Position numbers and translations under genes: made by a program. The notes under the pieces were generated by a model. It was not told the origin of the DNA, made no database searches, and was given only the letters and a program-made list of their open reading frames with translations. A stretch of DNA of 58,374 nt from contig PKDC01000032.1 of assembly GCA_002862435.1 (NCBI GenBank), positions 1-58,374 on the forward strand, in the 5' to 3' direction. Source of the stretch: Pseudomonadota bacterium (GTDB lineage Bacteria > Pseudomonadota > Gammaproteobacteria > UBA5335). This document shows positions 1 through 8,130 of this stretch, in pieces (the stretch's first letter is position 1; each line of letters opens with the position of its first letter).

Positions 1-67
1 AAACCCTGAACCATGCGCGTGGCCGGTCCAGGTTTCGCGCATCCCGGCGCCGGCTTGTCCAGTCAGA

Positions 68-98
68 TTGAAGTCCGCTCCCCGCTCTTTGGTATAGA
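68..98 (+). promoter_or_regulatory. possible sigma70 promoter upstream of yggX
   Basis: TTGAAG (68-73) and TATAGA (93-98) are separated by 19 bases, slightly longer than ideal. It would start a transcript near 105 with a leader of about 200 bases before yggX. The hexamers are seen; promoter activity is inferred. Confidence 0.4.
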
Positions 99-104
99 AT
101 CGAG

Positions 105-290
105 TGCGATTCCCCCCGAGGACAGGGCCAAGCCGGTGACCGACCGGCTGGGCAGGGCTGGCGTCAAAAGCCCGCGAGAGGCTTTCCCGGCCTTGGCCGT
201 CTTAAAGATCGAGACCCCATCGCAAGCGCGGGTCTCATCTGGCAGCGGCCCGATTCCGCCCGAGGCGGGGGCACCCAACAGGCCGGCGAG
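105..290 (+). ncRNA. structured leader or small RNA before yggX, unidentified
   Basis: This stretch has no convincing reading frame but holds several perfect stem candidates: AGCCGGT (131-137) with ACCGGCT (143-149), AAAGCC (167-172) with GGCTTT (180-185), CGGCC/GGCCG at 188-199, and GAGACCC (211-217) with GGGTCTC (230-236). The ends can also pair (CCCCCG near 113-118 with CGGGGG near 265-270). It matches no RNA I know: the key motifs of RNase P, tmRNA and SRP RNA are absent. It could be a 5' leader of yggX or an independent RNA. The first 60 bases of the window may hold the end of an upstream gene, which I cannot identify. Confidence 0.35.
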
Positions 291-305
291 ATGGAGGACA
301 ATCAC

Positions 306-584
306 ATGACACGCATGGTGCAGTGCATCAAGCTGGGACACGAAGCGGAAGGGCTGGATTTTCCGCCCTACCCTGGTGAACTGGGCAAGCGCATTTTCGA
401 ATCGGTATCCAAGCAGGCCTGGCAAAGCTGGCTCAGCCACCAGACCATGTTGATCAACGAATACCGCCTCACGCCCATAGACCCCAAGGCGCGCAAGTTC
501 CTGGAGCAGGAGATGGCCAAGTTCTTCTTCGGGGGCGAGGTTGCCGCGCCGCCGGACTACGTTCCGCCAGCCGCCGGGGGCTGA
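306..584 (+). CDS. yggX: probable Fe(2+)-trafficking protein YggX
   Basis: A 92-residue cytosolic protein of the YggX family, which protects iron-sulfur clusters from oxidative damage and is thought to handle labile ferrous iron. The family pattern is clear: [17 protein letters not shown] near the N-terminus, [20 protein letters not shown] in the middle and [14 protein letters not shown] near the end. I start at ATG 306 because GGAGG lies at 293-297 just before it; an in-frame ATG at 291 would place that Shine-Dalgarno inside the gene. In many relatives yggX follows mutY; here it has its own leader. tRNA-Phe follows after about 90 bases. Confidence 0.93.
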   Translation: MTRMVQCIKLGHEAEGLDFPPYPGELGKRIFESVSKQAWQSWLSHQTMLINEYRLTPIDPKARKFLEQEMAKFFFGGEVAAPPDYVPPAAGG

Positions 585-645
585 AGGCAGCGCGCCCAGC
601 TTGACGGAAAACCAGGCAGAGGGTAAATTTCGCCCTCTCTTGAAT

Positions 646-662
646 TTGGCCGCAACGGCCAA
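646..662. repeat. short perfect inverted repeat before tRNA-Phe
   Basis: TTGGCCG (646-652) and CGGCCAA (656-662) form a 7-bp stem with a 3-base loop, between yggX and the tRNA. There is no T-run, so it is a weak terminator or processing-site candidate. A looser stem AGAGGG/CCCTCT lies at about 619-639. Confidence 0.4.
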
Positions 663-677
663 TGCCATCTTCCACGC

Positions 678-753
678 GGCCAGGTAGCTCAGTCGGTAGA
701 GCAGGGGATTGAAAATCCCCGTGTCGGCGGTTCGATTCCGTCCCTGGCCACCA
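678..753 (+). tRNA. tRNA-Phe (anticodon GAA)
   Basis: A complete 76-base cloverleaf with encoded CCA: acceptor GGCCAGG (678-684) pairs with CCTGGCC (743-749), discriminator A750, CCA 751-753. The anticodon stem GGGGA/TCCCC encloses loop TTGAAAA, with anticodon GAA at 711-713. The T arm has the standard GGTTCGATTCC core. Confidence 0.97.
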
Positions 754-761
754 AAATTCAG

Positions 762-790
762 CGCCCAACGGTTCTCAGTGGGGCGTTTTT
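762..790 (+). terminator. intrinsic terminator of tRNA-Phe
   Basis: CGCCC (762-766) pairs with GGGCG (781-785), followed by TTTTT. It sits 8 bases after the tRNA CCA end. Confidence 0.75.
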
Positions 791-1003
791 ATTTCCGGTT
801 TCCTCGACACCACGATGTGCCACGCCGTGGCGGCCACCGCCTGCAAAGTCCCTCCCAGTTCGACCCTTTCTGCCCTCAATCTCGCAAAACTGCGCCAACT
901 CCTTCGCCGGAGCACACGCAGGCAGTCTTTTCGTGGCCAAGACTTACCCATGCGTCGCGATTGCACATTGCGGATTTGTCCGTCCATGGGAGTTTTGACG
1001 ACG
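791..1003. other. intergenic, nothing recognised
   Basis: Between the tRNA terminator and the umuD operator I see no protein family, RNA or repeat. Open frames here have no recognisable features. Confidence 0.5.
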
Positions 1004-1021
1004 ACCGTGCTTAAATACGGT
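1004..1021 (+). promoter_or_regulatory. inverted repeat at umuD start, candidate LexA-type operator
   Basis: ACCGT (1004-1008), 8 bases, ACGGT (1017-1021), ending two bases before the umuD ATG. The 8-base spacer is that of gammaproteobacterial LexA boxes (CTGT-N8-ACAG), but the half-sites differ. TTAAAT inside the spacer (1011-1016) could be a -10 element, which would make the umuD message nearly leaderless. No classical CTGT-N8-ACAG box is visible upstream. Confidence 0.4.
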
Positions 1022-1023
1022 GC

Positions 1024-1518
1024 ATGAACACGACCCCTGTTTTCATTCACGCGCTCGACACCCGCGCCATCCTGCTGGGACAGGCAGAAGTAGATGCGCC
1101 CGTGCTGCGCCTGCCCATGGGCGCGGCACGCGCAGTCTTGGGCTTTCCGAGCCCGGCAGAGGACTTCGAGGGCGACAGCGTCGATCTGAATGAACTGCTG
1201 GTGCGCAATCCGCCCGCGACCTTCCTTTACCGCGCCGAAGGTTGCTCGATGATTGGGGCGGGCATCTGCGACGGCGACGTGCTGATTGTGGATCGCAGCG
1301 TGCGTCCGCAAGACGGCGACGTGGTCATTGCGGTGTGGGACGGCAACGCTCCCGTGTGTAAGGTGTTGTATATATTAAAGGACCACATCGAGTTGCAGAG
1401 CCGCAACCCGAGCATCGCCTCCATCGTCCTGCCGCCGGACATGGAGGTCGAAATCTTCGTCGTGGTCGGGGTCGCGCGCCGAATGCGCCGCGAACATGGC
1501 CGTCAATCATTGACTTGA
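1024..1518 (+). CDS. umuD: UmuD-like SOS peptidase, pol V accessory subunit
   Basis: A 164-residue member of the LexA/UmuD self-cleaving (peptidase S24) family. After RecA-stimulated cleavage the shorter product joins UmuC in the error-prone polymerase. GFPSPAEDF near residues 40-48 follows the cleavage position, Ser75 (GCSM) is the nucleophile and Lys113 (VCKVL) the general base; VDLNELLV matches the family. The residues at the cleavage point are Leu39-Gly40, where E. coli UmuD has Cys-Gly and LexA has Ala-Gly. The N-terminal arm is about 15 residues longer than in E. coli. No clear Shine-Dalgarno is present. It overlaps umuC by 4 bases. Confidence 0.93.
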   Translation: MNTTPVFIHALDTRAILLGQAEVDAPVLRLPMGAARAVLGFPSPAEDFEGDSVDLNELLVRNPPATFLYRAEGCSMIGAGICDGDVLIVDRSVRPQDGDVVIAVWDGNAPVCKVLYILKDHIELQSRNPSIASIVLPPDMEVEIFVVVGVARRMRREHGRQSLT

Positions 1519-2813
1519 CGTCGCCCGTGTTCGCGTTGATCGACGGCAACAATTTTTACGCGAGCTGCGAGCGGGTGTTCCAGCCGGAACTGCGCGGCCA
1601 GCCGCTGGTGGTGTTGTCGAATAATGATGGCTGCGCCATCGCGCGTTCCGACGAGGCCAAGGCGCTGGGCGTGCGGATGGCCCAGCCAATCCACGAGGTT
1701 CCACCCGCCATCCGCGGCCAACTGGCGATCCGCTCGGCCAACTTCACCCTCTATGGCGACATGAGCGCCCGCATACTGGCCATCCTGCGCGAGGTGGTGC
1801 CGCGCGTAGAATCCTATAGTATCGACGAATCCTTTCTCGACCTCACCGGCATCCCAGAGCGTGCGGCGTTCTGCCGCAAACTGCGTGGCCGTATATATCG
1901 CTGGACGGGCATCCCAAGCTGTGTCGGCATTGGTGCGACTAAGACCTTGGCTAAGCTCGGCAATCTTGTCGCCAAGACCGTTACCCGCAAACCGGGTAGC
2001 TATCCCGCCGCGCTGGGCGGGGTAGCTGATCTGTCTGCGCTGTCGCCGCCCGCCTTGGTGGAGGTACTGGCTGCCACGCCCGTAGGTGAACTATGGGGCG
2101 TGGGGCCGCGCTGGGCCGCCAAGCTGCGTGGGATGGGCATCGAGACGGCGCTGCAACTGCGCGATGCGCGTCACGACCTGATTCTGGAAACCTTCGGCGT
2201 AGTGCTGGCCCGCACACAGAGGGAACTGGCTGGCGAGCCGTGCCTCGCGTTGGAAGAAGTGGAACCCGCCCGCCAGCAGATCATGGTCAGCCGATCCTTC
2301 GGTGAGCGCGTCGAGGATCACAAGGCTATCAGCGAGGCCTTCGCCACCTTCGCGGTGCGCGCCTGCGAGAAATTGCGGGCGCGTGGGCTGGTGACCAGCG
2401 CCGTGGGCATCTTCGCCAATACCGACCCCTTCTGCCCTGAACTGTGCCAACACCATCCGCAGTGCACGACTGATCTGCCGCGCCCCACCAGCGATTCCCG
2501 CGTGGTGCTCGAGACCATCCGGCAGATGCAGCGCGGCTTTCTCAAGGCGGGCTTCGCCTACAAGAAGGCCGGCGTGTGGTTGATGGATTTAAGCTGTCCA
2601 GACCTGTTGCAGCCTGATCTGTTCGCTCCGATCACCATCGGCGACGATGGGCTGATGCAGACAATGGACGCGATCAATCGGCGTTTCGGGCGCGGCACCG
2701 TGGGCGTGGGCGCTACCGGCTGGCAGGCACGACCGCAGTGGGGAATGCGGCAGGCGAACCTGTCACCAAATTTCACCACGTCATTGCGCGACCTGCCGCG
2801 CGCGATCTGTTAG
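1515..2813 (+). CDS. umuC: UmuC, Y-family translesion DNA polymerase
   Basis: A 432-residue Y-family polymerase, catalytic subunit of pol V, copying past lesions during the SOS response. Catalytic acids are Asp10 (ALIDGNNFYASCE) and Asp104/Glu105 (YSIDES). The little-finger region and the family C-terminus (RQANLSPNFTTS) are present. QPDLF at about residues 366-370 matches the sliding-clamp-binding peptide, at the place where E. coli UmuC has QLNLF. I chose TTG 1515 because TTGA overlaps the umuD stop, suggesting translational coupling; GTG 1527 is the alternative. Length is close to the E. coli protein (about 420). Confidence 0.94.
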   Translation: MTSPVFALIDGNNFYASCERVFQPELRGQPLVVLSNNDGCAIARSDEAKALGVRMAQPIHEVPPAIRGQLAIRSANFTLYGDMSARILAILREVVPRVESYSIDESFLDLTGIPERAAFCRKLRGRIYRWTGIPSCVGIGATKTLAKLGNLVAKTVTRKPGSYPAALGGVADLSALSPPALVEVLAATPVGELWGVGPRWAAKLRGMGIETALQLRDARHDLILETFGVVLARTQRELAGEPCLALEEVEPARQQIMVSRSFGERVEDHKAISEAFATFAVRACEKLRARGLVTSAVGIFANTDPFCPELCQHHPQCTTDLPRPTSDSRVVLETIRQMQRGFLKAGFAYKKAGVWLMDLSCPDLLQPDLFAPITIGDDGLMQTMDAINRRFGRGTVGVGATGWQARPQWGMRQANLSPNFTTSLRDLPRAIC

Positions 2814-2830
2814 TAAGACGGTTGTAACGG

Positions 2831-2852
2831 AAGCAGCGACTTGGCGCTGCTT
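2831..2852 (+). terminator. probable terminator of umuDC
   Basis: Perfect 8-bp stem AAGCAGCG (2831-2838) / CGCTGCTT (2845-2852) with a 6-base loop, 18 bases after the umuC stop. The following T-run is weak (TTAACGTTCATTT). Confidence 0.6.
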
Positions 2853-3219
2853 AACGTTCATTTGGCCGGTTTTCCTTCTGTCCTGATGCGATCACACGTC
2901 CCGGTGTCCTCGGTACTGGATTCCCCATTAATGCCCTTTATGACCAGCTCGGCGTTGACCTGGCGAGGCGCTCCGTGGGATTTATTGCGCCTCCCGATTG
3001 GCCTTTACCGATGACGTGGCCCGGCTCCAGGCGTCCACTCAAGTGAATATGATCTTCTGCCTTGCTGGTTTGAGCGGGGGACTTGAGTCGACCTGTGCGG
3101 CGCGAGCAATCGCTCGCTGCAAACGGGTTTCGAGGCGCCGCCGGGAAAACGTGCCGCAATCAAAAGACCAAGGCCTTGATTGGCGTTGGTTTCACGCGTC
3201 CAGCTCCCGGCATTCCTGT
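2853..3219. other. intergenic, no gene recognised
   Basis: A stretch of about 370 bases between convergent umuC and ybaL. No frame resembles a known protein and I see no strong hairpin. It may contain decayed coding sequence that I cannot identify. Confidence 0.5.
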
Positions 3220-4923
3220 TCAAGCAGCTGGAACCGCGAATCGGGCCAGGATATGGCGGCTCATCCCTTCAGCCAGCTCCTGCTCGCCGATAAACACGGT
3301 GCCCATGCCTTGCTGCTCAAAGAGCCTCGCTTCTTCCTCGTTGTGAGACCGCAGGACCGTGTGGATCGTCGGATTGAGCCTGCGGGCGGCTTTAATGATC
3401 TTGCCGGCGTCTATCGTATCCTTGGTCGCCAGAACCAACATGGAAGCGCTCGTGATGTGGGCCTGGGTAAGCACTTCGGTCTCGGCCGCGTCACCCGATA
3501 CCGCGGCGACCCCACGATCGCGCAACTGTTGTACCGTGTCCCGGCCATGCTCGATCACCACATGGGGGATGCCTTGCTGGTCCAAGGCGCCGGCTATGCG
3601 CCGCCCGACCCGTCCATACCCGACGATGACGATATGTCCATTGATCAGCTTGGGATCGGTGGTGGGCGGCAATTCGGCCAGCGGGCCGGCGCGCTGTTCC
3701 AGACGCCGGGCGATTGATGAGTTCTTGCGAATCCATTGCTGAACGGGTTCGATGGCGGCAAACAACAGTGAATTAGCGGCGATCGAGATCAGTGCGCCGC
3801 CCAGAATCAGATTTTGACCGGCCACTGGAAGCAAGCCAAGGGAAACACCCAGGCCGGCCAGAATGAATGAGAATTCGCCGATCTGCGCCAAGCTGGCGCC
3901 GACCGTCAAGGCGGTGTTGAGCGGGAAACGGAACGCAAGAACCAAGGCCATCGCCGCCACGGTCTTGCCCACCATGATGATCAAGGCCACGCTGAGCAGC
4001 TTGGCGGGTTCGGCAAGAATCACTGCGGGATCAAACAGCATGCCGACCGAGACGAAGAACAGGACGGCAAATGCGTCTCGCAAGGGCAATGATTCCGCCG
4101 CGGCGCGATGGCTGAATTCGGATTCGCGCAGCATCATGCCCGCGAAAAATGCGCCGAGCGCAAACGAGACATCGAATAATTTGGCCGCGCCAAATGCGAC
4201 GCCCACCGCCGCCGCAATCACGCACAGGGTAAACAGCTCGCGTGAACCGGTATTGGCGACCAGCCAGAGAATGCGCGGAAAAACGCGTCGGCCAGCGACC
4301 AGCATCAGCGTAATGAAGAGCATGACTTTGGCTATCGTGAGCCCAACGGTGGGCCAGAGGTCTTGCAGCGCGCTGCCAGTAATGGGCTCATGCCCCCCCA
4401 GGAGTCCGGCAACGGCAGGCAAGAGCACCAGAATCAACACCATGACCAGGTCTTCGACCAACAGCCAACCGACCGCAATGCGCCCATTGATCGAGTCCAG
4501 CAGACGCTTCGTTTCCAGGGCGCGTAGCAGGACCACGGTGCTGGCCACGGACAGGCACAGGCCGAACACCAACGCGGGTCCGAAGTCCCAACCCCATTGA
4601 CTGGCAATGCCGGCACCCATGGCCACGGCGGCGGCGATCTGGACAATGGCGCCAGGCACGGCGACCCGCCAAACGGCCGCCAAGTCCTGCAGTGAAAAGT
4701 GCAGGCCGACGCCGAACATCAAAAGCATCACGCCGATTTCAGCGAGCTGGCTTGCGAGACTCAGGTCAGCGACAAATCCGGGGGTGGCCGGTCCGATGAC
4801 GATTCCAGCGACCAGATAGCCCACCAGGGGCGGCATGCGCATTCGCGCTGCGAGATATCCGAAGAAAAGTGCCAAGCCGAAGCCGGCGGCAAGAATGGCG
4901 ATCAGGCTGACGTCATGGGGCAT
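3220..4923 (-). CDS. ybaL: YbaL/Kef-type monovalent cation:proton antiporter
   Basis: A 567-residue inner-membrane protein of the CPA2 antiporter family with a C-terminal RCK_N domain. About twelve membrane segments fill residues 1-390 (LVGYLVAGIVIGP, FGVGLHFSL, FGLCLSVASTVVLLRALE, VGWLLVEDLVMVL, FDVSFALGAFFAGMMLRESE). The cytosolic Rossmann domain starts near 430 with VIVGYGRVGRR (GxGxxG) and probably senses nucleotide. It follows the E. coli YbaL pattern closely, and E. coli YbaL is 558 residues. Substrate is not proven for the family; K+ or Na+ exchange for H+ is inferred. It stands alone, with a 7-bp palindrome upstream. Confidence 0.88.
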   Translation of the reverse strand: MPHDVSLIAILAAGFGLALFFGYLAARMRMPPLVGYLVAGIVIGPATPGFVADLSLASQLAEIGVMLLMFGVGLHFSLQDLAAVWRVAVPGAIVQIAAAVAMGAGIASQWGWDFGPALVFGLCLSVASTVVLLRALETKRLLDSINGRIAVGWLLVEDLVMVLILVLLPAVAGLLGGHEPITGSALQDLWPTVGLTIAKVMLFITLMLVAGRRVFPRILWLVANTGSRELFTLCVIAAAVGVAFGAAKLFDVSFALGAFFAGMMLRESEFSHRAAAESLPLRDAFAVLFFVSVGMLFDPAVILAEPAKLLSVALIIMVGKTVAAMALVLAFRFPLNTALTVGASLAQIGEFSFILAGLGVSLGLLPVAGQNLILGGALISIAANSLLFAAIEPVQQWIRKNSSIARRLEQRAGPLAELPPTTDPKLINGHIVIVGYGRVGRRIAGALDQQGIPHVVIEHGRDTVQQLRDRGVAAVSGDAAETEVLTQAHITSASMLVLATKDTIDAGKIIKAARRLNPTIHTVLRSHNEEEARLFEQQGMGTVFIGEQELAEGMSRHILARFAVPAA

Positions 4924-5294
4924 CGGTCTGTCTCAATAGGGGGCGAATGAAATGCCGGGACGCAACAGTGGGCGCATCGAATGGCTTGAAAATAAAGCGT
5001 TTCAAGATGATTCAGGCGTTTGCTTACCTCATTCCGCTGGCTGATGCGCTGGCGTGAATTCTTTCACCCTCAGTCGGCAGGGCCATGGCGCTCGCACGCC
5101 AAGCGTGAAGCAGTTCGCACTTGTAGCCTACCAGACGCCAGCAATCGTTCGCGGGCAGCGATTCCGCGATGGCGCTGGGCGCGCCCATGTTCCTGGAAGG
5201 GCTGAGTTTTGCGGTATTGCAATCCAGATCGCCGCCACGCCATGGGTCCAGAAGACGCTTGGTGGGCACTGCCGCGGAGAAAACCGGCGTTAAA
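4924..5294. other. intergenic between ybaL and deaD; upstream region of ybaL
   Basis: No gene recognised in about 370 bases. The part next to ybaL must carry its promoter and holds the CTTGAAA/TTTCAAG palindrome at 4985-5006. Confidence 0.5.
4985..5006. repeat. inverted repeat upstream of ybaL, possible operator
   Basis: CTTGAAA (4985-4991) and TTTCAAG (5000-5006), a perfect 7-bp palindrome with an 8-base spacer, about 60-80 bases before the ybaL start on the minus strand. A regulator site or upstream terminator are both possible. Confidence 0.35.
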
Positions 5295-5323
5295 GGAAAA
5301 AGCGGGAAATCCATCACCCGCTT
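5295..5323 (-). terminator. intrinsic terminator of deaD
   Basis: On the minus strand AAGCGGG, 10 bases, CCCGCTT, then TTTCC (plus-strand stems 5300-5306 and 5317-5323). It is correctly oriented about 75 bases after the deaD stop. Confidence 0.75.
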
Positions 5324-5335
5324 GGGGATGTCATG

Positions 5336-5365
5336 GGCCCGGGGCGATGTGGTGTGCCCCGGGCC
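5336..5365. repeat. strong GC hairpin after deaD
   Basis: Perfect 10-bp inverted repeat GGCCCGGGGC (5336-5345) / GCCCCGGGCC (5356-5365). The short T-run (TTTG) is on the plus strand only, so for deaD it would be an mRNA-stabilising or auxiliary hairpin before the main terminator. Confidence 0.55.
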
Positions 5366-5397
5366 TTTGTCACTTACGTCTGGCCAGAACGAGGCAT

Positions 5398-7245
5398 TCA
5401 GCTCGGCTTGCTGGGCTTTTTGCGGACGGCGGCGGGGCGCGGCTTGCCGGGCGCGGCGGGTTTGCCATCCTTGGGGAGCGTGATGCGTGCGGGACGCACC
5501 GCGACACGGACCGGGAGGGTTTTCGCCCCGGCGCCCATCCGCGAGATGTCCAGTGGGCGTCCCGCCACCCAGACCTTTTTCAGGGTGTCGAGCAGCGCCT
5601 TGGGCAGGCCGGCGGGCAGGTCGACGGTGCTGTAGTCGTCCAGAATCTTGATGCGGCCGATGTATTGGCTGTCCAGCCCCGCTTCGTTGGCAATGGCGCC
5701 CACCAGGTTGGCCGGTTTGACGCCGTGGGCCAGTCCGACTTCCACGCGGAAGGTTTCCATCTCGCCGGCGGCCTGGACGGGGGCATCCGTGCGCCGGGCG
5801 GGGCGCGGGCGCTCCGTTTCGGCGCGTCCGGTGCGCTCGTGGGAACGCCACTCCGGGTCGCGGCTCACCGGCTGTTGGGTTGCCGGTCCGCGGGCTGATT
5901 CGGCGCGAGCCGTCAGCAGCAGCGGGGTGTCGCCCTGTAGCAAAGCGGCCAGGGCGGCGGCGGCATCCAGTGCGGGAATGCCCTTTTCCGTGGTGTAGTC
6001 GGTGAGCAGCTGCTGGAAAAACGCGCGCTGGGGATGTTCCAGCGCGGCATCGACGGCTTGCTTGAAGCGCGCGATGCGGCGGGTGTTGATGGCCTCGACG
6101 CCGGGCAGTTCCATGGGTTCGATGCGCTGGCGGGTGGCGCGTTCGATGGCCTGCAGCATGCGCGCTTCCCGCGGCGCCACGAACAGGATGGCCTCGCCGC
6201 TGCGCCCGGCCCGACCAGTGCGGCCGATGCGGTGGACGTAGGCTTCGGTGTCGTAGGGAATATCGTAGTTGATGACGTGGCTGATGCGTTCCACGTCGAG
6301 TCCACGGGCGGCGACGTCGGTCGCGACCAGAATGTCGATGCGGCCCGATTTGAGCTTGGCGACCGTCTGCTCGCGCAGGTTTTGGGCGATGTCCCCGCTC
6401 AAGGGTGCCGCGGCATAGCCTTGCGCCGTCAGCGAATCGGCGAGTTGCTGGGTTTCGACCTTGGTGCGGACGAAAATGATGATGCCGTCGGTGTCCTCGG
6501 TTTCCAGAATGCGCGCCAGCGCTTCACCCTTGGGCATGCCGCTGATGCGCCAGTAGCGCTGGCGGATGGTCGGCGCGGTGGAGGTGCGCACCTCGATGGC
6601 GATTTCCGCGGCATCCTTCATATGGCGCTGGGCGATGCGCTTGACCGCAGCGGGCATGGTGGCCGAGAACAGCGCAATCTGTCGCGTCGGCGGGGTCTGT
6701 TCCAGCACCCACTGCACATCGTCAATGAAGCCCATGCGCAGCATCTCGTCGGCTTCGTCCAGGACCAGGCACTGCAGATTGGCGAGATCCAGCGTTCCCT
6801 TGCGCATATGGTCCATCACCCGACCGGGGGTGCCGACCACCACTTGAACGCCCTGCCGGAGCGCGCGCAACTGCTCGCTGTAGCCCTGTCCGCCATAGAT
6901 GGCCAGCGAACGGAAGCCGACCAGGTGGGCCGCGTAACGCTGGAAGGCCGCAGCGACCTGGAGCGCCAATTCGCGAGTGGGCACCAGCACCAGGGCCTGT
7001 ACCCGCGGCGACTGCAGATCGAGCCGCGACAGCAGGGGCAGAGCGAAGGCCGCAGTCTTGCCCGTGCCGGTCTGTGCCTGACCCAGCACATCCTGGCCGG
7101 CCAGTACATGGGGAATGATGCGGGCCTGAATGGGGGATGGGGTTTCGTAACCCAGTTCATCCACTGCTTTGAGGACGGACTCGGCCAGGCCGAGTTCATT
7201 GAACAGTGGCTGGATATCGGAGGTATCGGGGGCATTGGATGTCAT
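5398..7245 (-). CDS. deaD: DEAD-box ATP-dependent RNA helicase (DeaD/CsdA type)
   Basis: A 615-residue RNA helicase that remodels structured RNA in ribosome assembly and mRNA decay, often cold induced. Motifs in order: Q motif TPSPIQARIIP, Walker A AQTGTGKT, GG/TPGR, DEAD (VLDEADEML), SAT (FSATMP), and the arginine-finger motif HRIGRTGRAGRSG. A DbpA-like RNA-binding domain follows at about residues 490-570 (FRVEVGLAHGVKPANLVGAI), which marks the DeaD/CsdA class rather than RhlE. The tail is basic and low-complexity (PGKPRPAAVRKKPSKPS). I begin at ATG 7245 (MTSNAPDTSD); the open frame extends 39 codons further, but without family similarity. Confidence 0.9.
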   Translation of the reverse strand: MTSNAPDTSDIQPLFNELGLAESVLKAVDELGYETPSPIQARIIPHVLAGQDVLGQAQTGTGKTAAFALPLLSRLDLQSPRVQALVLVPTRELALQVAAAFQRYAAHLVGFRSLAIYGGQGYSEQLRALRQGVQVVVGTPGRVMDHMRKGTLDLANLQCLVLDEADEMLRMGFIDDVQWVLEQTPPTRQIALFSATMPAAVKRIAQRHMKDAAEIAIEVRTSTAPTIRQRYWRISGMPKGEALARILETEDTDGIIIFVRTKVETQQLADSLTAQGYAAAPLSGDIAQNLREQTVAKLKSGRIDILVATDVAARGLDVERISHVINYDIPYDTEAYVHRIGRTGRAGRSGEAILFVAPREARMLQAIERATRQRIEPMELPGVEAINTRRIARFKQAVDAALEHPQRAFFQQLLTDYTTEKGIPALDAAAALAALLQGDTPLLLTARAESARGPATQQPVSRDPEWRSHERTGRAETERPRPARRTDAPVQAAGEMETFRVEVGLAHGVKPANLVGAIANEAGLDSQYIGRIKILDDYSTVDLPAGLPKALLDTLKKVWVAGRPLDISRMGAGAKTLPVRVAVRPARITLPKDGKPAAPGKPRPAAVRKKPSKPS

Positions 7246-7363
7246 CAGAAAATCACCGGAAATTAATGAGCGGGAATCAGGCGCGGGATGGATGGCCGAC
7301 TGGGTCAACAGAATGCGGGGGGTGGTCGGATCAGGGTGGCGCCATGATAGAAAACACGTCACG

Positions 7364-7381
7364 CCGGGCCGACAAGCCCGG
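7364..7381 (-). terminator. hairpin between exbB and deaD
   Basis: CCGGGC (7364-7369) / GCCCGG (7376-7381), perfect, loop 6 bases. It lies about 40 bases after the exbB stop on the minus strand. There is no adjacent T-run, only TTTTC about 10 bases further. Confidence 0.4.
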
Positions 7382-7422
7382 TGTGCATGGAAAATATCGC
7401 GCGCTAAAAGACGGTCGGAGGC

Positions 7423-8064
7423 TCAGGAAGCCCGCGTATCGGGGCGGGCGTAGAGCAGGTCCACCAGATGGCGGCCATTGTCGGCGGTCAGGGTGGTGAG
7501 GCGGCTCAGGGCGCGAACCGAGAGATTATAACCGATCAGGGCGGGAATGGCGGCAAACAAGCCCACCGCCGTGGCGATCAGCGCCTCCCCGACGGGGCCT
7601 GCGACGGCATCCAGGGTGAGCGCCTGCCCGGTGAGGGTCTGCAGGGCATGCATGATGCCCCACACCGTGCCCAGCAATCCCACGAACGGCGCCGTGCTGC
7701 CCACGGTGGCCAGCACGATCAGGTGCTGTTCCTGATCGCTGCGGATGGGCGCCTGGGCATCGGCCAGACGGCTTTCCAGATCCGCCGCGTCCGCGTTGCG
7801 CCGGGCCAGTAGCCGCGCCGCCGCCTGACGCAGCCGGCCGGTGGGACAGTCGGCGGGCAGGCGTTCCAGGGCGGAGAGGTCGCCGCGTTCGATCAAGCCG
7901 GCCGCCTCCCTCTCCAGCCGATACCAGCGGCGCAACTGCCAGAATTTTTCCAGCATGACGGTCCAGCTCAGGATCGACATCAGCACCAGGGTGATGAACA
8001 CCCCCCGGATGACCGGGTCGGCGTGTTCCCACCAGCCGAACCACAAGGCAGAAGAGGGTTCCAT
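7423..8064 (-). CDS. exbB: ExbB/TolQ/MotA-family proton channel protein
   Basis: A 213-residue inner-membrane protein of the MotA/TolQ/ExbB family, which with ExbD converts proton-motive force into TonB movement. A first membrane segment lies at about 17-40 (IRGVFITLVLMSILSWTVML), then a cytoplasmic loop, then the conserved block STAPFVGLLGTVWGIMHAL near 120-140 and a third segment VGLFAAIPALIGYNL near 165-180. It is the last gene of the PepSY-tonB-exbB operon. No exbD-like frame is present on either side, which is unusual because ExbB needs ExbD; a partner elsewhere must be assumed. Confidence 0.88.
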   Translation of the reverse strand: MEPSSALWFGWWEHADPVIRGVFITLVLMSILSWTVMLEKFWQLRRWYRLEREAAGLIERGDLSALERLPADCPTGRLRQAAARLLARRNADAADLESRLADAQAPIRSDQEQHLIVLATVGSTAPFVGLLGTVWGIMHALQTLTGQALTLDAVAGPVGEALIATAVGLFAAIPALIGYNLSVRALSRLTTLTADNGRHLVDLLYARPDTRAS

Positions 8065-8130
8065 GAAAACGGGCTCCTTCGGGGCAATGAATGGGGCGTT
8101 GATAAGGCTTCGATTTGATGGAGTGTCGGC

